Made by a program: the position numbers and the translations under genes. A DNA stretch of 64,000 nucleotides from Chitinophaga jiangningensis (GTDB lineage: Bacteria; Bacteroidota; Bacteroidia; Chitinophagales; Chitinophagaceae), in assembly GCF_900142605.1 (NCBI RefSeq), contig NZ_FRBL01000003.1:627472-691471 (forward strand), read 5' to 3'. How positions within the stretch are numbered: the first letter of the stretch is position 1; each line of letters begins with the position of its first letter. The notes below the pieces were generated by a model. It was not told the origin of the DNA. It worked only from the letters and a program-made list of their open reading frames with translations, and searched no databases. Shown here one piece after another: positions 26,878-35,861 of this stretch.

Positions 26878-28281
26878 TTAGTGTAATTCCGGTAACAGTT
26901 CCTGTAAGGTATTTCCGGCGTAAGCAGCCCTGAACAAGGCCTTCCAGGCGGCGTCGCGGGCCTGGATCATATCGGTTTCAGCTCTGTTCAGCAGGAACAG
27001 TGCATTGGTCACTTCAATAATGTTGGTGAGCCCGGCTTTGTAGAGCGCTGTTTTTTGAATCGCAGCGGCTTGTGCAGCCTGTAACTGTGCAGGAATTTCA
27101 GCCAGGCGTTGTTGCGCGATGGCAATATCTGACTGTGCTTCATCCAGCGACTGCTTCAATTTCACGGCCATGGTTTCCTGTTCCTTAGCAGCAGCATCGG
27201 CGGTATAGCGCTGTGTTGCTACTTTTTCGCGGGTGCGTTTCAGGTCGGTGAGGTTATAGGTGATACCAAGGCCCAACAGGTAATTGTATCTTTTATATCC
27301 TAATCCACTCCAGAGGTTTTTATTATAGTAGTCATTGAATTCCCCGCTGGAGCCGCGCATCCAGCCGGCTGCCATCACGTTTACTTTCGGCAGATTGGCT
27401 CTGCGGATCACTGTTTCCAGTGCTTTCTGTTGCTCGTATTGCGAATGATAGAATTGCAGTAACGGATGCTGTGCGGCGACGGTTTGCTGCGGGACAAAGC
27501 GTGCGAGCAGGCCTCCAAGCTTTAACTCATTTAATGTATCAGCGGCAATGCGTGCCGTATCAATTCCTGTGAAGGCGGCTAATTCAATCCGGAGCCGGTT
27601 AAATTGTGCGTTAACTTCCAGCAGGTTTAAGCGCGCTTTCGACAGCTCTGCCGCTGCCACGGCGCTGTCGACCCCTGGTTTCAGGCCATATTTTACCGTA
27701 GCGTTTACGGCGCGTTGGATGGCTTCCGTGCGCAGGATATTATCGGTTGTTATCTTTTGCAAAGCAGTTAATCGCAGTAGTTCAAGATAATCCTGAATGA
27801 TAGCGATAGTAAGCTGGTTGCTGGTATTGGCGAGGTCCGATTTACGTGTGTTGAGTGCTGCGTGGGCCGCCTGTATGCGACTGGCAAATGCGCCGAAGTT
27901 GTATACCTCCCATTGCATTTGTGCCATGGCGATATTGCCGCTCATAAGCTGGTTATTATTTGCTTCGCGGATGCCACCGGAGGTAGAGGGGATCATGCCC
28001 ATTGTAAAATAGGAGCCATAGATACTGTTGTCCGTGCCTACGTCCAGCTGTTCATGTACGCGGAGAGCCGGGTACCAGTCATGTTTCACATCTGTCAGGT
28101 TAGCCTCGCCTGATTTTATCTGTGCCTCTTTGGCCTGTATGGCCGGATAATTTTGTAGCGTGCGGGATATAGCCATGTGCAGCGAAAAGCTGTCCGCTGG
28201 CTGTTGCGCGAAGGTACCACTGGCGATTAGCAGGCAAAGGCATATCGCACAGCAATGCTTCACGAAGTTATGTACGTTCAT
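26878..28281 (-). CDS. TolC-family outer-membrane efflux protein
   Basis: 467 residues. Signal peptide (CAICLCLLIASGTFAQ), then two OEP repeats of long helices with the pairs seen in the family (FSLHMAISRTLQNYPAIQAKEAQIKSG and later GLGITYNLTDLKRTREKVATQRYTADAA). It forms the outer-membrane channel of the pump. Stop to RND start is 18 bases, so the genes are co-transcribed. The first gene of the operon is the small protein at 28330. Confidence 0.9.
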   Translation of the reverse strand: MNVHNFVKHCCAICLCLLIASGTFAQQPADSFSLHMAISRTLQNYPAIQAKEAQIKSGEANLTDVKHDWYPALRVHEQLDVGTDNSIYGSYFTMGMIPSTSGGIREANNNQLMSGNIAMAQMQWEVYNFGAFASRIQAAHAALNTRKSDLANTSNQLTIAIIQDYLELLRLTALQKITTDNILRTEAIQRAVNATVKYGLKPGVDSAVAAAELSKARLNLLEVNAQFNRLRIELAAFTGIDTARIAADTLNELKLGGLLARFVPQQTVAAQHPLLQFYHSQYEQQKALETVIRRANLPKVNVMAAGWMRGSSGEFNDYYNKNLWSGLGYKRYNYLLGLGITYNLTDLKRTREKVATQRYTADAAAKEQETMAVKLKQSLDEAQSDIAIAQQRLAEIPAQLQAAQAAAIQKTALYKAGLTNIIEVTNALFLLNRAETDMIQARDAAWKALFRAAYAGNTLQELLPELH

Positions 28282-28329
28282 AAAATCGTTAGATTACTGA
28301 AAAAGAAATTACAATTGAAATGATATGGA

Positions 28330-28689
28330 TCAGGCTACAGGCGGGCCTCTCCAGCTACGAAGCGGGGTGAATACTTCATGGTAGCATGCGCGCAGAAATC
28401 CGGTGGTATGAACTACATAGATAAAGCGATCTTTCAGTGTAATGCAACTGATATTGCAAGGATGATCGCTGTAGTCGTTCAGACCTACAGGGCGGCGTTT
28501 ATGTCTGGTAAGAGAAGACTTATATTTTTCGCGCTTGATGTTGGGGGCTACAAAGGGGTGCTGGGAAAGCAGACTGGCGGTGAGTGCCGGGATCTTTCCG
28601 CCACGCACAGCCATAGTGCCTCCTTTGCCGGACGGCAAAAGTATTACAGCAAGGACAAATATTATAGCTAACCTAACAACAACTTTCAC
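28330..28689 (-). CDS. Small exported or membrane-anchored protein heading the efflux operon
   Basis: 119 residues starting at a GTG (28689). A hydrophobic N-terminus (VRLAIIFVLAVILLPSG) is followed by a basic region, then a segment with DHPCNISC and further His and Cys (RACYHEVF), ending RGPPVA. No family is recognised. The stop is 48 bases before the TolC gene on the same strand. The paired Cys/His residues could bind a metal, hinting at metal efflux, but that is inference only. Confidence 0.5.
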   Translation of the reverse strand: MKVVVRLAIIFVLAVILLPSGKGGTMAVRGGKIPALTASLLSQHPFVAPNIKREKYKSSLTRHKRRPVGLNDYSDHPCNISCITLKDRFIYVVHTTGFLRACYHEVFTPLRSWRGPPVA

Positions 28690-28776
28690 AACCCTATGGA
28701 ATTATGAACCGTTAAGTTATTAAAAGTTTGTCCAACACTTTATACCGTTGGTAATATTTAATTCGATTTTAATGAT

Positions 28777-29583
28777 TTAGTAGAGATATACAAGGCAAAG
28801 TGCGCGGAGTTTTTTTGCGGCACGGGCCAGTCTGTCGTCTGCAGTAGAGATACAGGTGAATGCCTGGTATTCGTCCAGCACCGGTCCCAGTGCTACAATG
28901 CGGAGCTCAGTTTCTTCCAGTTGTTTGTTTACGAAATCAATAGATGCCTGCGCAAAATCATCGGCTGATACGATGTCGTCATACTCTTCTTCTGTAGGCA
29001 CTTCCAGGATGATGCCCTCCAGCTGCAGGGGTTCGAGTTCATTGAGTGCGTAGATGCCGGTATCGGTAAGGTCGGACCATTCAAACTCAGCAAGGTTACC
29101 ACTGTTTTGCAGGGACACAGCTAATTCCTCCCAAACAGCGTGTGGGGTAGGTTTTACAAAGGCCGGCAGTTCATCCGTTAAGGCAGCGGCGGTGTCTTCA
29201 TCAAAAATATCCAGGTATAGCTGTGCCAGGGTTTGTCTTGCATTACCGCTCTGCTGCAGCTTTTCGGTGGCTTTGATATCCTGAACGAGGGTGTCCCATC
29301 TGCTTTGGAGTTCTTCCTGATCTTCTTCCGACATCTCATCCGGAACCATTTTTGCGTTATCAGCATTTACATCTTCCAACGCATATTTATGTACATGCAG
29401 CGTATCATCTGTAAAGTACAGCTGGTAAGTAGCGAAGTTGGTGAAATTGGTACCGATCACCACCTTGTCCGGAAAGATTTCGTGGGTTACATTTTCACGG
29501 GCATCCAGGATGGAGCTCCCATTTATTTTACCATACGTGGAAGTGATGTGTGCGAAGTCCGCAGCGGATATATTAAGCGTCAT
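28777..29583 (-). CDS. Acidic protein of unknown function
   Basis: 268 residues, strongly acidic (clusters such as DEMSEEDQEEL and PTEEEYDDIVSADD), no signal peptide, no membrane helix. Last residues ALCLVYLY. No family recognised. A good promoter precedes it: GTTG-N19-TAAATTTG at 29603-29633, giving a leader of about 15 bases. It is divergent from the aldo/keto reductase gene. Cytoplasmic location is inferred from the lack of export signals. Confidence 0.6.
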   Translation of the reverse strand: MTLNISAADFAHITSTYGKINGSSILDARENVTHEIFPDKVVIGTNFTNFATYQLYFTDDTLHVHKYALEDVNADNAKMVPDEMSEEDQEELQSRWDTLVQDIKATEKLQQSGNARQTLAQLYLDIFDEDTAAALTDELPAFVKPTPHAVWEELAVSLQNSGNLAEFEWSDLTDTGIYALNELEPLQLEGIILEVPTEEEYDDIVSADDFAQASIDFVNKQLEETELRIVALGPVLDEYQAFTCISTADDRLARAAKKLRALCLVYLY

Positions 29584-29602
29584 ATGTATTCGTATAAACG
29601 CC

Positions 29603-29633
29603 CAAATTTAATTAAATTAGAGGGAAGCTCAAC
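29603..29633 (-). promoter_or_regulatory. Promoter of the acidic protein gene
   Basis: Minus strand GTTG (29630-29633), 19 bases, TAAATTTG (29603-29610); ATG at 29583. Confidence 0.55.
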
Positions 29634-29657
29634 TGGAATAAATTTAAATGCTTTGAT

Positions 29658-30608
29658 ATGGAAAAACGTAAATTAGGAAACTCAGGACTGGAAGTAGCGC
29701 CGCTGGCCTTTGGCGGAAATGTATTTGGCTGGTCGGCCGATCAGCAAACCTCTTTCGATTTGCTGGATGAATTTGCAGCGCAGGGCTTTAACCTGGTAGA
29801 CACGGCGGATGTTTATTCCCGCTGGGTACCTGGTAACAAGGGCGGTGAATCTGAAACTATAATTGGCAAGTGGATGAAGGCCCGAGGTACGCGCAGCAAA
29901 GTGATTATTGCCACCAAAGTAGGTGCGGATATGGGCGAAGGCATTAACGTATCAAAATCATATATCCGTAAACGTGTGGAAGACTCATTGCAGCGCCTTC
30001 AAACGGATTACATAGACCTTTATCAAACCCATTACGATAATGAAAATACGCCGGTGGAAGAAACTTTGGAGGCTTATGATGAACTGATCAAAGCCGGCAA
30101 GATCCGCAGCATTGGCGCGTCCAACATGACGGCTTCCAGGTTACTGGCGAGTCTGCGCGCGAGCGATCAGCATGGATTACCGCGCTACCAAACGTTCCAG
30201 CCGGAATATAACTTATATGACCGCGAAAAATACGAACAACAGTACGCTGACATCTGCCTAAAGGCAAATATTGGGGTGATCAACTATTACTCACTGGCAA
30301 GTGGTTTTTTAAGTGGAAAATACCGCTCCGAAGCAGATATAAATAAAAGCAGCGCCCGTGGTCAGAAAGCACTGAGTTACCTGAGTGCACGCGGCATCAG
30401 GATTCTGGAAGCGCTGGATAACTGCGCAAAAAAATATGCCGTGACGCAATCGGCCATTTCACTGGCCTGGCTCCTCACCCGCCCTGCTATTGCAGCGCCT
30501 ATTGCCAGTGCTACCAGTACGGCACAGTTGCAGGAGTTAATTAAAGGGGTGCAGTTGACGCTGGATCAGCAGGATTTGGATGCGCTGAATAAAGCGAGTG
30601 CTTATTAA
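29658..30608 (+). CDS. Aldo/keto reductase
   Basis: 316 residues, (beta/alpha)8 barrel. The catalytic Asp-Tyr-Lys-His set is visible: VDTADVYSRW (Asp, Tyr), IATKVG (Lys) and YQTHYDNE (His). NADPH-site residues appear in the C-terminal ATSTAQLQEL. The opening MEKRKLGNSGLEVAPLAFGGN is typical of the AKR11-like branch. Substrate unknown. It is followed by a double hairpin shared with the convergent gene. Confidence 0.92.
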   Translation: MEKRKLGNSGLEVAPLAFGGNVFGWSADQQTSFDLLDEFAAQGFNLVDTADVYSRWVPGNKGGESETIIGKWMKARGTRSKVIIATKVGADMGEGINVSKSYIRKRVEDSLQRLQTDYIDLYQTHYDNENTPVEETLEAYDELIKAGKIRSIGASNMTASRLLASLRASDQHGLPRYQTFQPEYNLYDREKYEQQYADICLKANIGVINYYSLASGFLSGKYRSEADINKSSARGQKALSYLSARGIRILEALDNCAKKYAVTQSAISLAWLLTRPAIAAPIASATSTAQLQELIKGVQLTLDQQDLDALNKASAY

Positions 30609-30610
30609 AT

Positions 30611-30675
30611 CAATCCTTCTCTGCCGATGGCAGAGAAGGATTGAGAACGGGAGCCATCAAAGGTGGCTCCCGTTC
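30611..30675. terminator. Bidirectional double-hairpin terminator
   Basis: A 15-pair perfect stem with GAT loop (30611-30643) and a 12-pair stem (30645-30675). Located between the aldo/keto reductase stop and the phosphodiesterase stop. Confidence 0.7.
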
Positions 30676-30677
30676 AT

Positions 30678-33194
30678 TTATTGCTGAATAAAGACCTTTG
30701 TTGCCTGATGCGCCCCACTCGTCTGCAAATCCAGGAAATACAGGCCTGCAGGCAGCTGCGGCACCTCCAGTGTCAACTGTTGCTTACCTTTGCGCAGTTG
30801 CTGCCGATAGACTTTCACCGGCTGGCGTTGCAGGTTATATAACACTAATAATGCTGCCTCTTCCTTTTTCGTTTCTACATTCACCCGCATTGATTTACCA
30901 ACCGGATTTGGCGCTACCGTTAGCATAGATGCTGTTGTAGTTACCGGTTTAGCGTTGCTGGCTGCGAGGGGGGAAACTGGTGGTATCCAGCTGCGGCCGT
31001 CCAGTCGCCAGGCCGTATCGATATTAATCCCTAGGAAATCGAGACAGCTAACGGCCATATCTACCTGTCGTGGTGTGTTGTTGAATACACCATAGGTGAA
31101 GGTGGTATCAGGTGCGGGTGATTGCCAGGTAGCGGTTCCGGTAACGGCTGCATTATTGCCGGCACCCAGGCCGTCCAGCAGTGTGCTGCCGCTGCCTTCA
31201 TGCGCCGGCCAGTAACCAACCAGGCTGGCATAGTCCGGATGAGAAGTGTTGATGGCGGTATTTTTCCAGGAGTTGATCACCGTACCAGTCAGCACTTTAT
31301 TCCATATTCTAACATCCGAAATATTTCCCTGAAATGCATAGCCATACACCAAAGTACCGTCCTGGCCGATGGCAAACGGCAGCCCGGAGGCAATGCTTTT
31401 TTTCACGGCGGCCATGGAGGTGGTACCGGTTTGCACCCCGTCGAGGTAGGTAATGAGGTTACCGCTGCGACTCACCGTAAACGCCAGGTGATGCCAGGTG
31501 TTGGTTCCCAGGCTGCCACCGTTCAGGTCTACCCTGTTGGTACCATCGCCGATGTTTACTTTCCAGCCACTGGATGTGAGTGCCAGCACATAGCCCTTAT
31601 TGATGCCGCTGGCCCAGTTTTTATCCGCGAGGATGGCCGGATCACCGGACCAGTTGGCCACTTTCACTTTACATTCCATGGTAAAATCGCCGGTATCAAA
31701 CTGATAGCTGAGTGCATTTACCGGTTTGGCATAGGCGGCGGCAAAGTTCAGGGCCGCAGGTTGAGCGGCGGCACCCTGCCATACAGGCGTTCCCGTTATA
31801 GTGCCGCTGCCGGATGATTTGGTGTTGGTCCAGGTGCTGCCACTGCCTTCATTGCCTTTAAAATAAGTGAGCAGGTTACTCCAGGAGGGGTGGCTGCTGG
31901 TAACGGGTTGCGACATCCAGGTGATCAGTTCTGATTCCGCCAGGGCTTTGTTCCAGATACGCACTTCAGCGATATTACCGTTGGGGTGGTAGCCATAGGA
32001 AAGGGTACCGTCCTGCCCTATTGCCAGGGGCAGACTACTGCTGATGTCGCCGATGGTAGTCATACTTTTGCTGCTTACCAGTGTACCATCTTCGTACATG
32101 CTGATGTTGCCATTGCGTTTGCAAACGATGGCGAGGTGGTGCCAGCGGCCATCTGCAATGATGTTGCCGTTCAAGTCTACCCGGTGGCTGCCATCGCCGA
32201 TGTTCACCTTCCAGGAATTGCCGCTAACGGCAGATAATATAAACCCTTTGTTGAGGCCATTGGCCCAGTTTTTATTGGCGATGATAGCCGGATCACCCGT
32301 GAAGCCGGCGGTTAGTTTCACCCGGCATTCTATGGTAAAATCAGTGGAGGTGCCGAAGTTATAAGGTGCGGCAGCGGTTTGGACATAAGCCCCATTATCG
32401 AAGGAAAGGTATTGGCCGCCCATGTTAAAGCTCACTACCTGTTTCGAAATTTGCGCTGGCGTGAAATTACTGTTGGAAAATACGGAGAAGATATTTCTTT
32501 CGTCAAAGGAGCTGCCGCCATGGCCGGCCATATTGCCGCCATGGTCCGTAGTAACAGCTACCAGCCAGTCTTCATTGGCATAATTGGGGCGGCTTTTCAG
32601 CGCTGCCAGTATGCTTTTAATGTAGGTATCAGTGGTTTGTATTGCACTGATATATTGGGAGACACCAGGGCCGAATCCGTAGGAGTGTCCCGCATGATCC
32701 ACGTCGTCGAAGTCTACAAAAAGCACGTCAGGGTTGTTGTTCGTGAGTTCCGCCACGGCGCTGTTTTTCACGTCCAGGTCGGTGGCTACGTTAACTTCCG
32801 AGTCGATGTTATTGACTACGTATGTGTTGATTGGCGTCCAGTGCACCACAGATACTGTGCGGCGCGCAGGCGTTACGTTTTCCACCCGTTCCAGGAAGGA
32901 CTTGTACACAGTGTAGCTGGAGCCGGAATAGGAGTTATCGACTACGCCGGTTTTGTTTCTCCAAACGCCGGTTAGCATGGCGCTCCAGCCAACGCCGCTC
33001 CAGGTAGGCGTTTCCGTTAGTGCGTCGAAGCTGTACACGGAGGTGGCGATGAGGGAGTCCAGTGTAGGGGCATTTGCAGCTACTACTGCATCGTGGCGAC
33101 AACCGTCGATGCCTAATAACAGGACTTTTCTGGTTTGGGACATAGATAGCTGGGCACATAGCAGGCCCACGCTGAGTAGGTAGATTTTTTTCAT
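30678..33194 (-). CDS. Secreted phosphodiesterase/phosphatase with two LamG domains and T9SS tail
   Basis: 838 residues. Signal peptide MKKIYLLSVGLLCAQLSMSQ. Residues about 20-255 form the first part of an alkaline-phosphatase-superfamily domain: metal-binding LLGIDGCRHD, nucleophile region TPTWSGVGWS, FDDVDHAGHS and TTDHGGNMAGHGG. Two LamG/concanavalin-like domains follow (each ending in NIxxVRIWNK). After them the phosphatase C-terminal piece resumes (RQVDMAVSCLDFLGI...WRLDGRSW). The last 80 residues are a type A T9SS sorting domain. Probably surface-exposed or secreted; substrate not known. Confidence 0.88.
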   Translation of the reverse strand: MKKIYLLSVGLLCAQLSMSQTRKVLLLGIDGCRHDAVVAANAPTLDSLIATSVYSFDALTETPTWSGVGWSAMLTGVWRNKTGVVDNSYSGSSYTVYKSFLERVENVTPARRTVSVVHWTPINTYVVNNIDSEVNVATDLDVKNSAVAELTNNNPDVLFVDFDDVDHAGHSYGFGPGVSQYISAIQTTDTYIKSILAALKSRPNYANEDWLVAVTTDHGGNMAGHGGSSFDERNIFSVFSNSNFTPAQISKQVVSFNMGGQYLSFDNGAYVQTAAAPYNFGTSTDFTIECRVKLTAGFTGDPAIIANKNWANGLNKGFILSAVSGNSWKVNIGDGSHRVDLNGNIIADGRWHHLAIVCKRNGNISMYEDGTLVSSKSMTTIGDISSSLPLAIGQDGTLSYGYHPNGNIAEVRIWNKALAESELITWMSQPVTSSHPSWSNLLTYFKGNEGSGSTWTNTKSSGSGTITGTPVWQGAAAQPAALNFAAAYAKPVNALSYQFDTGDFTMECKVKVANWSGDPAILADKNWASGINKGYVLALTSSGWKVNIGDGTNRVDLNGGSLGTNTWHHLAFTVSRSGNLITYLDGVQTGTTSMAAVKKSIASGLPFAIGQDGTLVYGYAFQGNISDVRIWNKVLTGTVINSWKNTAINTSHPDYASLVGYWPAHEGSGSTLLDGLGAGNNAAVTGTATWQSPAPDTTFTYGVFNNTPRQVDMAVSCLDFLGINIDTAWRLDGRSWIPPVSPLAASNAKPVTTTASMLTVAPNPVGKSMRVNVETKKEEAALLVLYNLQRQPVKVYRQQLRKGKQQLTLEVPQLPAGLYFLDLQTSGAHQATKVFIQQ

Positions 33195-33288
33195 TGCTCG
33201 TAGGGTTTGATGGATACCCCACTAATATATAAACAAAAGTTTAGATAAACTATACCCCTTTCACGGGAGTTTTTTGAGATTTGTTTGA

Positions 33289-33336
33289 GGGGATGCCCCC
33301 TTCGGTGTCATCCCCGGGGGACCGCGCTGCGCGCGG
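33289..33336. repeat. Two-hairpin intergenic element, copy 4 (degenerate first stem)
   Basis: GGGGATG...CATCCCC around CCTTCGG (33289-33315, two mismatches) then CCGCGC-TGC-GCGCGG (33322-33336). Same plan as the other copies. Confidence 0.65.
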
Positions 33337-33440
33337 CGCCAGCATTTGCATTTGCCGTGGTTGTGATCCGGAAGTGTTGCAGCACACCGTGCGAGGCAGC
33401 TAATGGCGTCAGCTTTTCGCTAACCATTACCACTAAAAAA

Positions 33441-33471
33441 AAGCGAACGCGCTGCTGCGCATTCGCTTTTT
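33441..33471. terminator. Bidirectional terminator
   Basis: AAGCGAA...TTCGCTT with inner GCGC/GCGC (one mismatch), flanked by A and T runs; 22 bases past the 33493 stop. Confidence 0.8.
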
Positions 33472-33492
33472 CCAATTATTGCCAGGCGGTGC

Positions 33493-34518
33493 TTACAGCC
33501 TGAATTTAAGGCCGGCATTAAAGCCCATACCACCAATATTAATATATGATTTCAGGTCATTGGCAGGGGCATTATCATCTTTATAGAATGTTTTAGTACC
33601 CTGCTTTTTTACTTCCGTATTGGAACTTCTGTCGAGCGTGGTAACGTAGTCCGTATTTTTTTCAGCTACGCTCAGGTCGCCAAGGCCGCGGGTGCTGAGC
33701 ACCTGTAACTCCGCGCCGGTGCTGCCATTAATGGCGGTATTGGTTTCACTGTATTTAGTGACTTCTTTACTTTTGCTTTTTACCGGTACGTTGCGGTATT
33801 CAGCTTCCACGAAAACATCGAAGCGGGAGGATACATTAAAGCTCACCCCTAATGCGCCCTGCATACCAAAGGTGATATTAGGTTTGATTTCTTCTTCGCG
33901 GTGAATCACTGTTTTTACCAGGGTACCCGGAGGCAGCGGCAGACCCGCAGGTGGGTTGGAGGTTTGCAGCGCATCTGTTTCTATATACAGGCGGCCCCAG
34001 AGCGGCAGCACCACACCAAATCGTACATATGGATTCACTTTTTCCAGGCCGGGACTAAACACAAAGCTGGGTGCGAAGTCCACCGCGTTTACGTGTCCGC
34101 GTGAGGTAATACTCCCTAACACCTGCCCGGAACCTACCACGGTGGTGAGGGTGCGGGTCATCAGGTTTTTGGAGCTATGAAAATAGTTGAAGGTTCCTTC
34201 AATGGCGATGTACTTGTTGATATTATACCCAAAGCTGAGTCCCCCACGGACACCCTGGCCGTAGGAACCGGTCAGCACTTTGCGACTCACGGTATCAAAC
34301 GGATTGGCGTTAGCGGGATTGTATTCTGTATGTAAATCCTGCGGCGGGTATGGGCCTACATTCGGAAATTGACCGGGTGTGATACTGAAGAAATATCCAC
34401 CGGCAACTTTAAGGTAAAATTTTGAATGCGGAGGGCGGGAAGATTTGTCCTGCGCATAGAGGGTACTAGTAGCAGCCAGCATGAGGGCCATTGCTGATAA
34501 CAGGATGGGTCGCTTCAT
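33493..34518 (-). CDS. Outer-membrane beta-barrel protein
   Basis: About 341 residues. Signal peptide MKRPILLSAMALMLAATSTLYAQ (start at 34518; an ATG two codons earlier is possible). Repeating amphipathic strands (FYLKVAGGYFFSI, RGGLSFGYNINKYIAIEGTFNYF, YVRFGVVLPLWGRLYIE) and a C-terminal aromatic/Arg-Leu strand GFNAGLKFRL fit an OmpA/OmpW-like porin fold without a peptidoglycan domain. No specific function recognised. Confidence 0.7.
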   Translation of the reverse strand: MKRPILLSAMALMLAATSTLYAQDKSSRPPHSKFYLKVAGGYFFSITPGQFPNVGPYPPQDLHTEYNPANANPFDTVSRKVLTGSYGQGVRGGLSFGYNINKYIAIEGTFNYFHSSKNLMTRTLTTVVGSGQVLGSITSRGHVNAVDFAPSFVFSPGLEKVNPYVRFGVVLPLWGRLYIETDALQTSNPPAGLPLPPGTLVKTVIHREEEIKPNITFGMQGALGVSFNVSSRFDVFVEAEYRNVPVKSKSKEVTKYSETNTAINGSTGAELQVLSTRGLGDLSVAEKNTDYVTTLDRSSNTEVKKQGTKTFYKDDNAPANDLKSYINIGGMGFNAGLKFRL

Positions 34519-34625
34519 AAACATGGTTTTGGTGATGTGTTTTGGACTGCAACCATTTTGCAGCCTATTGAAAGTTACTCAATAGTTAGCACATAACAAG
34601 CGACCTATCCTGATAATTTGGCGAA

Positions 34626-35807
34626 TTAAAACGCTTCAGCCAGAGAAAGATAGAAACCACTCTGCCGACTTTCACCGGGGCGCTTCTCTCCTACGGCATA
34701 GTCTATACGAATGGTAAGTTTGGAGCTTTCATCGTAGAACCAACGAATACCTCCTCCATAGCTGGGCTTAAAACCGTCGAAATGAAAATCCTTGTTTTTA
34801 TAAACAGTACCTGTACCGGCAAATGCTGCCAGGGCAAATTTCGGATGCAGGTCTACAAACCATATTTTGATACGGATCTTCGGGTCGATCAGGTAGCGGT
34901 ATTCCGTTTGCAGGGCCAGGTAGTTCTGATCCCGGTACCTGCCCGTGTAGTAGCCGCGCATGATCATATCATTCCCCATTTCAGACAGTTGGTAAAAAGG
35001 AATCTGGCTGCCCTGGATGGTGTTAAAATATCCGTTAAACCCAATAGTGCTTTTTCTGCCGAAAGAGAAAAACTGTGTACCCTGTGCTTCGATGCGGGTC
35101 AGCTCTTCGGAGCTGAGGAATTTGGGTGCGAAGGATACATTAAGTTTAAGCCAGGTGCCCTTGCGGGTGTAGTTCTGGTTATCGCGGTTGTCGAAAATAC
35201 CGGTAAGACCTACAAATGTTACATGGCCGCCGGTTTTGCCGATCAGCGGCATGGTTTCGTATATCCCTTTATGATCTTCGCTGCTATAAGTATCGTTTTG
35301 GTATAACGCCGTAGCCCCTACGTAAAAATTACCGCTCAGGCGGCGTTCTGCTTCTACCTGAAACTTATAACGGGTGTTATTTAACAGGGACTTGTCTGAA
35401 GCGTGCGTAGTATCTCCCAAACCATAAAAATACATGGGGAAATCATGATACCGGAAGTTGCTTTTGAAATGCCATAGGTTGGCCCTGGTCCAGATATTTG
35501 TTTTAAGATCTATTTTGTACTGGTTTTCCGTAGTGATACTCGGAATAAGATTGATAGTAGAGTTGCGCGTAAGCGGATGCGGGTTTTTATTATCTGTATA
35601 AAAAGAGTACAGCATGGCCGCTCCTATTTCCAGCCCTTTTTCCTGGGAATAACCCAGTACGGGTAACGGAAAGAAACTTCGTTTACGCAATACCGTGTCC
35701 TGTGTACCAAATAACGGACGCTCCCGTTTAACCACAGTGTCCTGTTGGGCATTAGCACTGATAACCGTTCCTATCAATATAGCCGCAGCAAAAATTCTTC
35801 TGAACAT
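34626..35807 (-). CDS. BamA/TamA-like (Omp85 barrel) outer-membrane protein
   Basis: About 393 residues. Signal peptide after the ATG at 35807 (MFRRIFAAAILIGTVISANAQ; a TTG three codons upstream is less likely). It has the D15/Omp85 barrel pattern (LGYSQEKGLEIGAAMLYSFY, FVGLTGIFDNRDNQNYTRKGTWLKLNVSF, DMIMRGYYTGRYRDQNYLALQTEYRY) with no POTRA domains. Such short barrels occur widely in Bacteroidota; function unknown. A promoter-like TACATTTG (35814-35821) sits immediately upstream, so the message may be leaderless. Confidence 0.8.
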   Translation of the reverse strand: MFRRIFAAAILIGTVISANAQQDTVVKRERPLFGTQDTVLRKRSFFPLPVLGYSQEKGLEIGAAMLYSFYTDNKNPHPLTRNSTINLIPSITTENQYKIDLKTNIWTRANLWHFKSNFRYHDFPMYFYGLGDTTHASDKSLLNNTRYKFQVEAERRLSGNFYVGATALYQNDTYSSEDHKGIYETMPLIGKTGGHVTFVGLTGIFDNRDNQNYTRKGTWLKLNVSFAPKFLSSEELTRIEAQGTQFFSFGRKSTIGFNGYFNTIQGSQIPFYQLSEMGNDMIMRGYYTGRYRDQNYLALQTEYRYLIDPKIRIKIWFVDLHPKFALAAFAGTGTVYKNKDFHFDGFKPSYGGGIRWFYDESSKLTIRIDYAVGEKRPGESRQSGFYLSLAEAF

Positions 35808-35813
35808 AGTTTG

Positions 35814-35846
35814 CAAATGTAACAGGAATTCGAAACATGCAGCAAA
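35814..35846 (-). promoter_or_regulatory. Promoter of the Omp85-like gene
   Basis: TTTG (35843-35846), 21 bases, TACATTTG (35814-35821) on the minus strand, seven bases before the ATG. Confidence 0.4.
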
Positions 35847-35861
35847 TTGAACCGGCTATTT

